DNA of 64,000 nucleotides from Methylobacterium sp. 17Sr1-1. Its GTDB lineage: Bacteria > Pseudomonadota > Alphaproteobacteria > Rhizobiales > Beijerinckiaceae. Location of the stretch: positions 2,376,501-2,440,500 of the forward strand of contig NZ_CP029552.1 of NCBI RefSeq assembly GCF_003173775.1, written 5' to 3'. The position numbers were made by a program, and so were the translations under genes. The notes under the pieces are model-generated. The model had not been told where the DNA came from, ran no database searches, and worked only from the letters and a program-made list of their open reading frames with translations. Of the stretch, positions 8,264 to 16,683 are shown piece after piece (positions within the stretch are counted from its first letter, which is position 1; each line of letters starts with the position of its first letter).

Positions 8264-9274
8264 ATGCAGATCGCCACCCCCTACCTGATGTTCCTCGGCG
8301 ACGTGCCCGACCGGCTCGCCGCCAAGACCGCCTACGGCATCGTCGACTGGCGGCCCGAATGGTGCGTCGGGCAACTGCGCCTGCCCGGTTGCGCCGCCGA
8401 TCTCGGCATCCCGGACCTGACGATCGCGGACGGCGTCGCCAAGGGCGCCCGCACGCTGATCGTCGGCGTGGTCAATGCCGGCGGCGTGCTGCCGCCGCAC
8501 TGGGTCGCCACCATCGTCGCGGCGCTGGAGGCCGGTCTCGACGTGGCGAGCGGCCTGCACACCCGCCTCGGCTCGGTGCCGGAGATCGCCGAGGCCGCCT
8601 CCCGCCACGGGCGCCAGCTCCACGACGTGCGCCATTCCGACCAGCGCTTCGACACCGGCAAGGGCACGCGGCGTCCGGGCCGGCGGCTCCTCACCGTCGG
8701 CACCGACTGCTCGGTGGGCAAGAAGTACACCGTTCTGGCGCTCGAGAAGGGCATGCGGGACCGCGGCCTCGACGCCGATTTCCGCGCCACCGGCCAGACC
8801 GGGGTGTTCATCTCCGGCCGCGGCGTCGCCATCGACGCGGTGGTGGCCGACTTCATCTCCGGCGCCGTCGAGTGGATCGCGCCGGCCGCCGCGCCGAACC
8901 ACTGGGACCTGATCGAGGGCCAGGGCTCGCTGTTCCACCCGAGCTTCGCCGGCGTCAGCCTCGGCCTGCTGCACGGGGCGCAGGCCGACGCCTTCGTGGT
9001 CTGCCACGAGCCGACCCGCACGACGATGCGCGGGGTCAAGCACCCGCTGCCGACCATTCAGCAGGTGATCGACCTCACGGTGCAGCTCGGCCGGCTCACC
9101 AACCCGGACATCCGGCCGGCCGGCATCGCGGTCAACACCCAGGCCCTGGCGGAGGGGGAGGCGCGGGCGCTCCTCGACACGCTCGCCGCCGAGCACGGCC
9201 TGCCGGCGACCGATCCGGTGCGGTTCGGGGTCGAGGGGCTGGTCGACCGCCTCGTGTCGGAGTTCCCGGCGTGA
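8264..9274 (+). CDS. dgcN: DUF1611 protein, D-glutamate N-acetyltransferase DgcN
   Basis: A 336-residue DUF1611 protein. Published work on the D-glutamate catabolic pathway names this family DgcN, acting with the DgcA racemase: D-Glu is N-acetylated, then racemised. Visible features are an N-terminal Rossmann-like half (GIVDWRPEWCVGQLRLPGC), a P-loop-like turn GTDCSVGKKYTVLALEKGM near 146-164, FRATGQTGVFISGRGVAID, and LIEGQGSLFHPSFAGVSLGL typical of the family. It shares a 4-base GTGA overlap with dgcA, indicating tight coupling. The opposite-strand neighbour is a glutamate-type importer. Function is by family; substrate here is inferred. Confidence 0.85.
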   Translation: MQIATPYLMFLGDVPDRLAAKTAYGIVDWRPEWCVGQLRLPGCAADLGIPDLTIADGVAKGARTLIVGVVNAGGVLPPHWVATIVAALEAGLDVASGLHTRLGSVPEIAEAASRHGRQLHDVRHSDQRFDTGKGTRRPGRRLLTVGTDCSVGKKYTVLALEKGMRDRGLDADFRATGQTGVFISGRGVAIDAVVADFISGAVEWIAPAAAPNHWDLIEGQGSLFHPSFAGVSLGLLHGAQADAFVVCHEPTRTTMRGVKHPLPTIQQVIDLTVQLGRLTNPDIRPAGIAVNTQALAEGEARALLDTLAAEHGLPATDPVRFGVEGLVDRLVSEFPA

Positions 9275-10251
9275 TCCGGCTCGCGACCGCCGTTGAGCGC
9301 TGGCCGATCGCCGGCACCTTCACCATCTCGCGCGGCAGCCGGACGGAGGCCGTGGTGGTGACCGCCACGGTCACCGACGGCACCGTCACCGGCCGGGGCG
9401 AGTGCGTTCCTTATGCCCGCTACGGCGAGACCGTGGAGGGCGTGCGCGACCTGATCGACCGGCAGGCCGAGGCGCTGGCCTCCGGCCTCACCCGGCGGGA
9501 GCTCGCCGGCCGGATGCCGGCGGGCGCCGCCCGCAACGCCCTCGATTGCGCCCTGTGGGATTTCGAGGCCAAACGCGCCGGACGGCCCGCCCACGCGCTC
9601 GCCGGGATCCCGGCGCCGGTGCCGGTCACGACCTGCTACACGCTGAGCCTCGGCAGCCCCGAGGAGATGGCGGCGGCGGCCCATGTGGCGGCGGCCCGCC
9701 CGCTCCTGAAGGTGAAGCTCGGCGGCGCCGGCGACCCGGAGCGGATCGCGGCGGTGCGACGGGGCGCGCCGGCTTCGCGCCTCGTGGTCGACGCCAACGA
9801 GGCGTGGTCGGCCGAGACGCTGGAGGCCAACCTCGCGGCCTGCGCGGCGGCCGGCGTCGAGCTGATCGAGCAGCCCTTGCCGGCGGGCGACGACGGGCTG
9901 CTCGCCCGGATCGCCCGGCCGATCCCGATCTGCGCCGACGAGAGCCTGCACGGCGACGTCGACCTCGACGCCCTCAGGGATCGCTACGACGCAATCAACA
10001 TCAAGCTCGACAAGGCCGGCGGCCTCACCGAGGCGTTGCGGCTGGCGGAAGCCGCGAAGGCGCGGGGGCTGTCGATCATGGTCGGCTGCATGCTCGGCAC
10101 GTCGCTCGCCATGGCGCCGGCGATGCTGCTCTCCGGCTTCGCCGACTTCGTCGACCTCGACGGCCCGCTGCTGCTGGCCCGCGACCGCGAGCCCGGATTG
10201 TCGTTCGAGGGCAGCCTGATCCACCCGCCGGAGCCGGCGCTTTGGGGATGA
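9271..10251 (+). CDS. dgcA: N-acetyl-D-glutamate racemase / dipeptide epimerase DgcA (enolase superfamily)
   Basis: A 326-residue enolase-superfamily enzyme of the L-Ala-D/L-Glu epimerase group. The catalytic K-x-K is in LLKVKLGG, metal ligands are in VVDANEAW, ELIEQPL and CADESLH, and the second catalytic Lys is in INIKLDKAGGLTEAL; all are present. Start is GTG 9271, overlapping the dgcN stop by four bases. Context with dgcN points to N-acetyl-D-glutamate racemisation rather than murein dipeptide epimerisation, though the latter activity is the classical annotation. Confidence 0.88.
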   Translation: MIRLATAVERWPIAGTFTISRGSRTEAVVVTATVTDGTVTGRGECVPYARYGETVEGVRDLIDRQAEALASGLTRRELAGRMPAGAARNALDCALWDFEAKRAGRPAHALAGIPAPVPVTTCYTLSLGSPEEMAAAAHVAAARPLLKVKLGGAGDPERIAAVRRGAPASRLVVDANEAWSAETLEANLAACAAAGVELIEQPLPAGDDGLLARIARPIPICADESLHGDVDLDALRDRYDAINIKLDKAGGLTEALRLAEAAKARGLSIMVGCMLGTSLAMAPAMLLSGFADFVDLDGPLLLARDREPGLSFEGSLIHPPEPALWG

Positions 10252-10357
10252 GCGACCTTTGGGCAGGCCCGGCGCGCTTGCGCCGGGCCGGCAAAGGGTG
10301 CTCTCTGACGGCCAGGGACCGGGAACGGGTCCCGCCTCCGGGAGAGACGAGAACGCC

Positions 10358-10675
10358 ATGATCCTGGTCAGCGTGATGTATCCGGGCGGCGCCGACGCCC
10401 AGTCCTTCGACCTCGATTACTACCTCAAGCACCATATGCCGCTGGTGCGCGAGCGCTGGTCCCCGATGGGCCTGGAGAAGGCCGAGGTGGTCAGGGCGAG
10501 CGGCACGCCCGACGGCAGCCCGGCGCCGTTCCAGGTGATCGCGCTCCTAACCTTCCGCTCCCTCGACGATTTCAAGCAGGCGGGCGCGGCCCACGGCAAG
10601 GAGATCTTCGGGGACATCCCGAACTTCTTCAAGGGCCAGCCGGTCGTGCAGATCAACGAGCCGCAGAGCTTCTGA
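10358..10675 (+). CDS. EthD family protein
   Basis: A 105-residue dimeric alpha/beta-barrel type protein. It has MILVSVMYPGGADAQSFDLD followed by YYLKHHMPLVRERW near 20-37, the DxxYYxxxHxPL signature of EthD proteins, and a C-terminal SLDDFKQA and EIFGDIPNFFKGQPVVQI. EthD was named from the ethyl tert-butyl ether degradation locus, but most members have no proven substrate. It begins 106 bases after dgcA on the same strand and ends just before a long perfect hairpin, so it may share the dgc transcript. Confidence 0.85.
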   Translation: MILVSVMYPGGADAQSFDLDYYLKHHMPLVRERWSPMGLEKAEVVRASGTPDGSPAPFQVIALLTFRSLDDFKQAGAAHGKEIFGDIPNFFKGQPVVQINEPQSF

Positions 10676-10681
10676 GGCTGT

Positions 10682-10720
10682 GGAGCCGTGTTCGATCGCC
10701 CTACGATCGAACACGGCTCC
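10682..10720 (+). terminator. Perfect 17-bp hairpin after the EthD gene
   Basis: Arms 10682-10698 and 10704-10720 are exact reverse complements (GGAGCCGTGTTCGATCG and its complement) around a five-base loop, starting seven bases past the stop. No T-run follows on either strand. It may end or protect the dgcN-dgcA-ethD message. It does not resemble the CCCGGGATGAC repeat family of this window. Confidence 0.6.
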
Positions 10721-10786
10721 AGACCATCAATCCCGCTGCGTCGTCTGCGCCGAGCCGGCATCCCCTTCTTCGAAAATGCTCGAACG

Positions 10787-11068
10787 ATGATCGACATCGT
10801 CAAGGTCCTGCGCGAGCAGCACCCGGATCTCGGCCCCTACGTCCTGGCCCTGCGCGAGCGGTCCGGGCTGGTCGCGCCGGACGACCCCGACGCGCTCGCG
10901 TCGGAGGTGCGGGACTGGGCCGCGACGGAGGCGCCGAGTACCGCGTTCAGCCGGCGCGAGGTGACCTACGCGCCGTTCCCAGGCTGGCCGGAGGAGACCC
11001 GCACCCTGGGTGTCGTCGCCTTCGGCAGCGCCGCGGACCTCGCCCGCTTCGCGACGCGCTGGACCTGA
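10787..11068 (+). CDS. Hypothetical protein, 93 residues
   Basis: Not recognised. Begins MIDIVKVLREQHPDLGPYVL and ends RFATRWT; soluble, acidic in the middle (VAPDDPDALASEVRDWAATE), with no signal peptide or membrane segment. The pattern FGSAADLARFATRW near the end could be a small ferredoxin-like fold. The start is chosen at ATG 10787; an upstream in-frame ATG at 10688 would place the N-terminus inside the hairpin and is less likely. It lies 66 bases past that hairpin. Confidence 0.55.
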   Translation: MIDIVKVLREQHPDLGPYVLALRERSGLVAPDDPDALASEVRDWAATEAPSTAFSRREVTYAPFPGWPEETRTLGVVAFGSAADLARFATRWT

Positions 11069-11078
11069 GGGTCCGGCA

Positions 11079-11681
11079 TCACCGGCCCCGCACGGCGACG
11101 TCGCGCGGGACCACGGGGCCGGAGGCGAGGCGGGCGCTCACGGTCAGCCCGAGATCGATGCAGAGCACCAGCAGGATGCCGGCGAGCAGCGCGATGACGG
11201 TCGCCTGGGCGCGGGGGCCGAACCCGGCCACCGCGGGGCGGGGCGCCTCCGTTGCGGCCCAGTCTTGCACCACCGGCGGGGGCGGCACCCCGGGCTCCGC
11301 CTCGACGGGGTCCTCCGGGGCGGACACCGCCGCATCCGTGAAGCCGAACCGGGGCCGGTAGCCGCCGACCGGCACGGTGATGCGCACGTCCAGCCCCTCC
11401 GGGTGCTGGGCATAGGCGTCGTCCAGCGCCCGCCGCAGGCGCCCGGCCTCGACGCGCACGCTGGGATCGAGGCTCGGGTCGAAGTCGGGGTTCCGGCCGA
11501 GGGCCTGGGTGGCGATGGTATAGGCCTTGATGGTCGCGCCGTGCCCGGCCAGTTCCTCCTCCACGACGAAGCGCAGGAAGCGCGCGAGCTTCGGCGAGCG
11601 CAGGAAGGGTGGCGCACGCAGAAGGATCTCCAGGGTCTCGACCACGCGGCCGACCGGAACTTCCTCCTCGGTCTCGAACAT
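11079..11681 (-). CDS. Single-pass membrane protein with the conserved domain found N-terminal to class III cyclase/TPR proteins
   Basis: A 200-residue protein. Residues about 10-110 contain LLRAPPFLRSPKLARFLRFV, IKAYTIATQALGR, FDPSLDPSVRVEAGRLRRAL and VRITVPVGGYRP. This pattern is familiar at the N-terminus of adenylate cyclase-like and TPR or TolB-type regulators in soil bacteria. Here it stands alone, followed by a Pro-rich linker and one C-terminal membrane helix (TVIALLAGILLVLCIDLGL, about 165-185). No cyclase or TPR domain is attached. Start at 11681 has GGAAGG upstream and gives MFETEEEVPVGRV. The function is unknown. Confidence 0.65.
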   Translation of the reverse strand: MFETEEEVPVGRVVETLEILLRAPPFLRSPKLARFLRFVVEEELAGHGATIKAYTIATQALGRNPDFDPSLDPSVRVEAGRLRRALDDAYAQHPEGLDVRITVPVGGYRPRFGFTDAAVSAPEDPVEAEPGVPPPPVVQDWAATEAPRPAVAGFGPRAQATVIALLAGILLVLCIDLGLTVSARLASGPVVPRDVAVRGR

Positions 11682-11861
11682 CGAATGGCCTTCCCGGCGC
11701 GGCCGAAGACGCGCTCCGACCCGTCGCATCCCGCCACCAGGGGTAGCCGGACCCACAGAACTCCCATTGAGTATAGGGATGGAGCTGTCAGATGTTAGCC
11801 CCTGTATTCCGGGAAGGCGAGCCGTCCTGGGGATAGACAGCGAGGGGAGCTCCGCGAGGGC

Positions 11862-12092
11862 TCAGTCGCAGCGGGGCGGGAAGGGCACGGTGAAGACCAG
11901 GTCCCGCGCCTCGTCGCGTACCTCGACGCGCCAGGCGCGCCAGTCGATCCGCGTCGCCTCCGGGCCGTTCATCGCATCGGCGATCAGGATCCGCGCCTGG
12001 CTGTGCGCCTCGCCGAGGTCGCGGCAATCGAGCCCGGCCTCGTCCGGCACGCTCCGTGTCGAGTCCATGATATCGAAGAAGTAGCGCGGCAC
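11862..12092 (-). CDS. DUF6894-like small protein
   Basis: A 76-residue protein starting (GTG) VPRYFFDIMDSTRSVPDEAG, the pattern PRYFFDI-x-D-(G/S)-x-x-x-D-x-x-G typical of a small family abundant in Methylobacterium and Bradyrhizobium. The middle part (LGEAHSQARILIADAM) is helical and the end (WRVEVRDEARDLVFTVPF) is a beta pair. The alternative start is ATG 12119, nine codons earlier; neither has a clear ribosome site. The role is unknown. Confidence 0.65.
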   Translation of the reverse strand: MPRYFFDIMDSTRSVPDEAGLDCRDLGEAHSQARILIADAMNGPEATRIDWRAWRVEVRDEARDLVFTVPFPPRCD

Positions 12093-12354
12093 GGCTGATC
12101 GGACTCGAAGTGCTAACATGACACGGATAAGAAAAATCACCGCTTTGCCGGTCGCCAGGCGGAGGCCGCACAGCAATTGCGATGACCACTTGTTAGTTCA
12201 CAGTTCAGAAACGGAGGGAGCCGGCCAAAGTTCCGCTTGCGACATGCGGCGAGGCATAAGCCTTTCGGTCTAGTAATTTGCCCAGTAAAGGACTATGTCG
12301 CTGGCTGCTTGCCACCCGAGGGTTGTCGATTCGTCCCGGGACCGCGCGGGGGCA

Positions 12355-12693
12355 TCAATGGATCTCCCGCTCGGCGGCACCGCGCCAGGCGGGCTGCCGG
12401 TCGTGGACCGTCAGGGTGTCGCGGGAGGGCGACCGGCCCGCCTCCAGGAGAGTGGAGCGCAGGCCCGTCCCCAGGGCGCGCCCGGCCTCCGCCACGGCGG
12501 CCTCGATCACCCGGGCGCGCATCTCGCCGGGCAGCGCGTCGAGGACCGGCCCGGCGATCTGCCCGAGCGCAGCGTCCTTGAGCACTGGAGTCGCCTGTGC
12601 CGTCCGGGCGGGGGCGGGCGCCTCGCCGAGGCGCAGCGGCGACAGGTAGTAGATCGCGCCGATCACCAGCCCGGCCCGCAGCCAGAAGGCCAT
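12355..12693 (-). CDS. Small membrane-anchored hypothetical protein
   Basis: A 112-residue protein with one N-terminal membrane segment (FWLRAGLVIGAIYYLSPLR) and a soluble tail rich in Ala and Arg with no recognised domain. The start MAFWLRAG is the only plausible one. It stands alone on its strand; 262 bases to the left and 275 to the right hold no gene that I can support. The function is unknown. Confidence 0.5.
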   Translation of the reverse strand: MAFWLRAGLVIGAIYYLSPLRLGEAPAPARTAQATPVLKDAALGQIAGPVLDALPGEMRARVIEAAVAEAGRALGTGLRSTLLEAGRSPSRDTLTVHDRQPAWRGAAEREIH

Positions 12694-12968
12694 CCCGTTC
12701 CCCCGCTCACCCCGACGACGGCGCCACTCTGGGCGGCAATCGTGAAGCGTTTGCCGACCGGAGCGGCCGATCTGCCGACATGCCTAACGGCCCCCGCGAC
12801 GGCCCTTGCGCGGACCCCGATCCTGTTCGCAACCCGCGCGGGGGGCTTCAATTTTTCTGAGCATCCTGCTCAAGCGATTTGATCTTTTCGACAAGGGCGG
12901 CCTCCGCCTAGAATCCTGGCCACGTCAAGCCGCCCCCCTCACGGCTCCAGAACAACGATCGGGACCCA

Positions 12969-14645
12969 ATGCCGACCGATATCGAGATCGCCCGCGCAGC
13001 CACCCTGCAGCCGATCACCGCGATTGCGGAGCGCCTCGGCATCCCCGACGAGGCCCTGCACCCCTACGGCCGGCATATCGCCAAGATCGACCACGCCCAT
13101 ATCCGGAGCCTCGACGCGCGACCGGAGGGCAAGCTGATCCTGGTGACGGCGATCAGCCCGACCCCGGCCGGCGAGGGCAAGACCACCACCACGGTAGGCC
13201 TCGGCGACGCCCTCAACCGCATCGGCCGCAAGACGGTGATCTGCCTGCGCGAGCCCTCGCTCGGGCCCTGCTTCGGCCAGAAGGGCGGGGCGGCCGGCGG
13301 CGGAAAGGCGCAGGTGGTGCCGATGGAGGCGATCAACCTCCATTTCACCGGCGATTTCCACGCCATCACCTCGGCCCACAGCCTCGCGGCGGCGCTGATC
13401 GACAACCACGTCTACTGGGGCAACCCGCTCGGCATCGACCTGCGCCGGGTGGCGTTCCGGCGCGTCGTCGACATGAACGACCGGGCCCTGCGCAGCATCA
13501 CCCAGAGCCTCGGCGGCGTCGCGAACGGCTACCCGCGCGAGGACGGATTCGACATCACGGTGGCCTCCGAGGTGATGGCGGTGTTCTGCCTCGCCCGCGA
13601 CCTTCCCGACCTCGAGGCCCGCCTCGGTCGGATCGTCGTGGCGGAGACCCGCGACCGCAGGCCCGTGACGCTCGCCGACCTCAAGGCCACCGGCGCGATG
13701 ACGGTGCTGCTGAAGGACGCGCTGCAGCCGAACCTCGTCCAGACCCTCGAGGGCAGCCCGGCCCTGATCCATGGCGGCCCCTTCGCCAACATCGCCCATG
13801 GCTGCAACTCGGTGATCGCGACCCGGGCGGGCCTCAGGCTCGGCGACTACGTGGTGACGGAGGCCGGCTTCGGCGCCGATCTCGGGGCGGAAAAATTCTT
13901 CGACATCAAGTGCCGGCAGGCGGGGTTGAGCCCCTCCGCGGTGGTGATCGTCGCCACCGTGCGCGCCCTCAAGATGCATGGCGGCGTCGCCAAGTCCGAG
14001 CTCGGCGCGGAGAACGTCCCGGCCCTGGAGCGGGGTTTTGCCAACCTTGCCCGCCACGTCGAGAACGTGCGCCGCTTCGGCGCGCCGGTGGTGGTGGCGG
14101 TCAACCACTTCCACGCCGATACGGAGGCCGAGCACGCGGCCCTCAAGGCGCTCTGCCGCGACCGCCTCGACGTCGAGGCGATCACCTGCCGGCACTGGGC
14201 CGAGGGCGGCGCCGGGGCCGAGGGCCTGGCCCACGCCGTCGCCAACCTCGCCGATGCCGGCCCGGCTTCCGCGCCGCGCTTCGTCTACCCGGACGCGATG
14301 CCGCTCGAGGACAAGATCCGCACGGTGGCGCAGACGCTCTACGGCGCCGCCGACATCCAGGTGGAATCGAAGGCGGCGGGGAAGCTCGCGGCGTTCGAGC
14401 AGGCCGGCCACGGCGGCCTTCCGGTCTGCATGGCCAAGACCCAGTACTCGTTCTCGACCGACCCGACCCTGATGGGCGCGCCGAGCGGCCACGTGGTGGC
14501 GGTGCGCGACGTGCGCCTCTCGGCCGGGGCCGGCTTCGTGGTGGCGATCTGCGGGGAGATCATGACCATGCCGGGCCTGCCGAAGGTGCCGGCGGCGGAA
14601 GGCATCCACCTCGACCCCGAGGGACGCATCGAGGGGCTGTTCTGA
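12969..14645 (+). CDS. ftfL: Formate--tetrahydrofolate ligase
   Basis: ATP-dependent ligation of formate to tetrahydrofolate, giving 10-formyl-H4F. In Methylobacterium it feeds formate from methanol oxidation into the serine cycle, where the gene is called ftfL (fhs elsewhere). The 558-residue length is standard. The ATP site is [19 protein letters not shown] near 62-80, then [40 protein letters not shown] and [15 protein letters not shown] are family hallmarks. The C-terminus has [12 protein letters not shown] and [13 protein letters not shown]. It is monocistronic, with a 275-base upstream region. This gene is the strongest pointer to a methylotroph. Confidence 0.97.
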   Translation: MPTDIEIARAATLQPITAIAERLGIPDEALHPYGRHIAKIDHAHIRSLDARPEGKLILVTAISPTPAGEGKTTTTVGLGDALNRIGRKTVICLREPSLGPCFGQKGGAAGGGKAQVVPMEAINLHFTGDFHAITSAHSLAAALIDNHVYWGNPLGIDLRRVAFRRVVDMNDRALRSITQSLGGVANGYPREDGFDITVASEVMAVFCLARDLPDLEARLGRIVVAETRDRRPVTLADLKATGAMTVLLKDALQPNLVQTLEGSPALIHGGPFANIAHGCNSVIATRAGLRLGDYVVTEAGFGADLGAEKFFDIKCRQAGLSPSAVVIVATVRALKMHGGVAKSELGAENVPALERGFANLARHVENVRRFGAPVVVAVNHFHADTEAEHAALKALCRDRLDVEAITCRHWAEGGAGAEGLAHAVANLADAGPASAPRFVYPDAMPLEDKIRTVAQTLYGAADIQVESKAAGKLAAFEQAGHGGLPVCMAKTQYSFSTDPTLMGAPSGHVVAVRDVRLSAGAGFVVAICGEIMTMPGLPKVPAAEGIHLDPEGRIEGLF

Positions 14646-14737
14646 GCCCGAAGACCTCCGCTACCGCCGCGCCTTCGAACGGATCCGTTCGGAGGCGCAA
14701 GGCGAGCCCGAACGGGCGTCGGCGCTGATGCGCCGGA

Positions 14738-14769
14738 CGCCTCGGCATCGACGTGTCGATGCCGAGGCG
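14738..14769 (+). terminator. Hairpin between ftfL and gpsA
   Basis: A 15-base inverted repeat (CGCCTCGGCATCGAC, 14738-14752, and its complement at 14755-14769) lies between two convergent genes, 93 bases past ftfL and 38 bases past the gpsA stop. It probably acts as a bidirectional terminator. No clear T-run on either side. Confidence 0.55.
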
Positions 14770-14806
14770 CGAGGGCAGGGCGCGAGGCTATGAGTGTCCG
14801 GCCCGC

Positions 14807-15802
14807 TCAGATCTCGGCCCGCAGGGGCCGGCCGAGCAGGTCCGCGATCGCCGCGTCGAGGCTGAGCGTCCCGGAGAGCAGCCCGGCCACCGCCTCGGCC
14901 ACCGGCATCTCGACGCCCCGCTCTCGGGCAAGCGCCACGAGCCCCTGCGCGGTGAGGGCGCCTTCGGCGAGCTTGCCGCCGGCGGCGTCCTCCAGGCTCG
15001 CCCCCCGTCCCAGCCGCTCGCCGAAGGCGAAGTTGCGCGACTGCGCCGAGGCGGCGCTGAGCACGAGGTCGCCGAGGCCGGAGAGGCCCATCAGGGTCTC
15101 GGGCCGGGCGTCCCAGGCGCGGGCGAAACGCATCAGTTCGGCGAAGCTGCGGGCGACCAGGGCCGCCCGCGCGCTCTCGCCGAGGCCCCGGCCGATCGCC
15201 GCCCCGCAGGCGATGGCGAGCACGTTCTTGGCCGCCCCGCCGATCTCGACCCCGCGCGGGTCGCTGCCGTGATAGACCCGGAAGCTCGGCCCCGAGAGGG
15301 CGGCGGCGAGCCGCGCCGCCAGCGCGCCGTCGCGGCTCGCCAGCGTCACGGCGGTCGGCAGCCCGCGGGCGACGTCCGCCGCGAAGCTCGGGCCCGACAG
15401 GACCGCGATCGGGGCCCCCGGCGCGGCCGCGGCGGCGACGTCGGTGAGGAAGGCGTGGGTGGCGCGCTCGATGCCCTTGGCGCACAGGACCAGGGCGGCG
15501 TCCGGCTTCAGGTGCGGATGCAGGATCCCCAGCACGCCGCGCAGGGTTTGGGCCGGCGTCACCACCAGCACCGCCTCGGCCGCGGCGAGGTCCGCCGCGG
15601 ACGCGGTCGGGCGCACGCCCGGATGCAGCGCCACGCCGGGGAGGTGGCGGGCATTCTCGCGGCTGCGGGCCATGGCGGCGGCGCTCGCGGCGTCGCGCAT
15701 CCACAGAACCACCGGCCGCTCCGCCGCCGCCGCGGCGGCGTTGGCGAGAGCGGTGCCCCAGGCGCCGCCGCCCAGGACCGCGACCGGGCCGATGGCGGTC
15801 AT
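14807..15802 (-). CDS. gpsA: Glycerol-3-phosphate dehydrogenase [NAD(P)+]
   Basis: Reduces dihydroxyacetone phosphate to sn-glycerol 3-phosphate for phospholipid synthesis (cytoplasmic). The 331-residue product has the Rossmann motif VAVLGGGAWGTALAN at 7-21, ALVLCAKGIE, the catalytic-region VLSGPSFAADVARGLPTAV, GGAAKNVLAIACGAAIGRGLG with the active-site Lys, and GLSGLGDLVLSAAS. Its ATG overlaps the stop of the GNAT gene (ATGA). It is last in the tsaD-GNAT-gpsA operon. tsaD next to gpsA is a familiar alphaproteobacterial arrangement. Confidence 0.95.
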   Translation of the reverse strand: MTAIGPVAVLGGGAWGTALANAAAAAAERPVVLWMRDAASAAAMARSRENARHLPGVALHPGVRPTASAADLAAAEAVLVVTPAQTLRGVLGILHPHLKPDAALVLCAKGIERATHAFLTDVAAAAAPGAPIAVLSGPSFAADVARGLPTAVTLASRDGALAARLAAALSGPSFRVYHGSDPRGVEIGGAAKNVLAIACGAAIGRGLGESARAALVARSFAELMRFARAWDARPETLMGLSGLGDLVLSAASAQSRNFAFGERLGRGASLEDAAGGKLAEGALTAQGLVALARERGVEMPVAEAVAGLLSGTLSLDAAIADLLGRPLRAEI

Positions 15803-16683
15803 TCTGGCTGTCCTGTCATGAAATCCGCCGCCACCAACCGGTACAGCCGGTGCGGCCGGAGTTCGTGCCCCTCCGGCAGCCCCGGATGCGCGAACCCACC
15901 GACCTCGCTCATGCCCAGGCGCTCCATCACCCGGCGCGACGGCGCGTTCACGTCGGCGGTGTAGGCGACGACCTCGGGAATCGCGCAGCGGGAGAAGACG
16001 TCGGCGAGCGCCAGGCGGGCGCCGCGCACCGCGAAGCCCCGGCCCCAGGCGGGCCAGGCGAGGCGCCAGCCGATCTCGACGAGACCCGTCTCCTGACCGA
16101 TCAGGGGTCCGAGGGGCAGCGGCCGGGCCGGGCGCCAGCAGCCGACGAAGCCGACGAAGCCCTCCGACGCCTCGACCACCCAGGGGCCGAACCCGTCCTC
16201 GTCGAAGCGCCGGGCCAGCGCCCGGGCCTCGGCCTGGCTCTCGCGGGCGGTCTTGGGCGCGGGGAAGAACCGCATCACCTCCGGGTCGGCGCAGAGCGCC
16301 GCGAAGGGTTCGTCGTCGGCGAGCTGCCAGCGCCTCAAGGTGAAATCGTCGCCGGGCAGGCGTGCGGGCGGCGGCGGCCGCCGGACCTTGCGCCGCCACA
16401 GCAGCGAGCGGTGGTTGAGCACCGCGAGGTCCTGCCGACCGGCCAGCACCGCCTCGCCGAGGCCGAGGGCGACCGCCAGACGCTCGGGCGGCATGTTGGC
16501 CCAGGCGGGCGGGGCGACGCTCTCGCGCCAGGGCCCGCCGCAGGCATTGTCGAGCAGGATGCGGGCGAAGCAGTGGTTGCGCGAGACCGGCCAGTCCGGG
16601 TGCGCGGCCGCCGCCTCGGGCAGGCGCTCGTCGACGAGGGCCCGCCAGCGGCGCTGCTGCGCCTCGGCCTCCGCGGGGGTCAT
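15799..16683 (-). CDS. GNAT family N-acetyltransferase with an extra N-terminal domain
   Basis: A 294-residue protein in two parts. Residues about 110-290 are a RimJ/RimL-type GNAT domain ([17 protein letters not shown], then [20 protein letters not shown] with the acetyl-CoA loop, and [19 protein letters not shown]). Residues 1-105 form a separate helical region ([19 protein letters not shown], then [19 protein letters not shown] and [11 protein letters not shown]) that I recall as a free-standing alphaproteobacterial family of unknown role. Four-base overlaps with tsaD upstream and gpsA downstream show tight coupling. The substrate is unknown. Confidence 0.8.
   Translation of the reverse strand: MTPAEAEAQQRRWRALVDERLPEAAAAHPDWPVSRNHCFARILLDNACGGPWRESVAPPAWANMPPERLAVALGLGEAVLAGRQDLAVLNHRSLLWRRKVRRPPPPARLPGDDFTLRRWQLADDEPFAALCADPEVMRFFPAPKTARESQAEARALARRFDEDGFGPWVVEASEGFVGFVGCWRPARPLPLGPLIGQETGLVEIGWRLAWPAWGRGFAVRGARLALADVFSRCAIPEVVAYTADVNAPSRRVMERLGMSEVGGFAHPGLPEGHELRPHRLYRLVAADFMTGQPE

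Noticed and set aside
12108..12116. TTAGCACTT (minus strand), half of a CIRCE element
   Set aside because: The second half GAGTGCTAA at the right spacing is missing, and the neighbouring gene is not a chaperone gene.
12939..14609. A 556-codon minus-strand frame
   Set aside because: Complete antisense overlap with ftfL, whose identity is certain.
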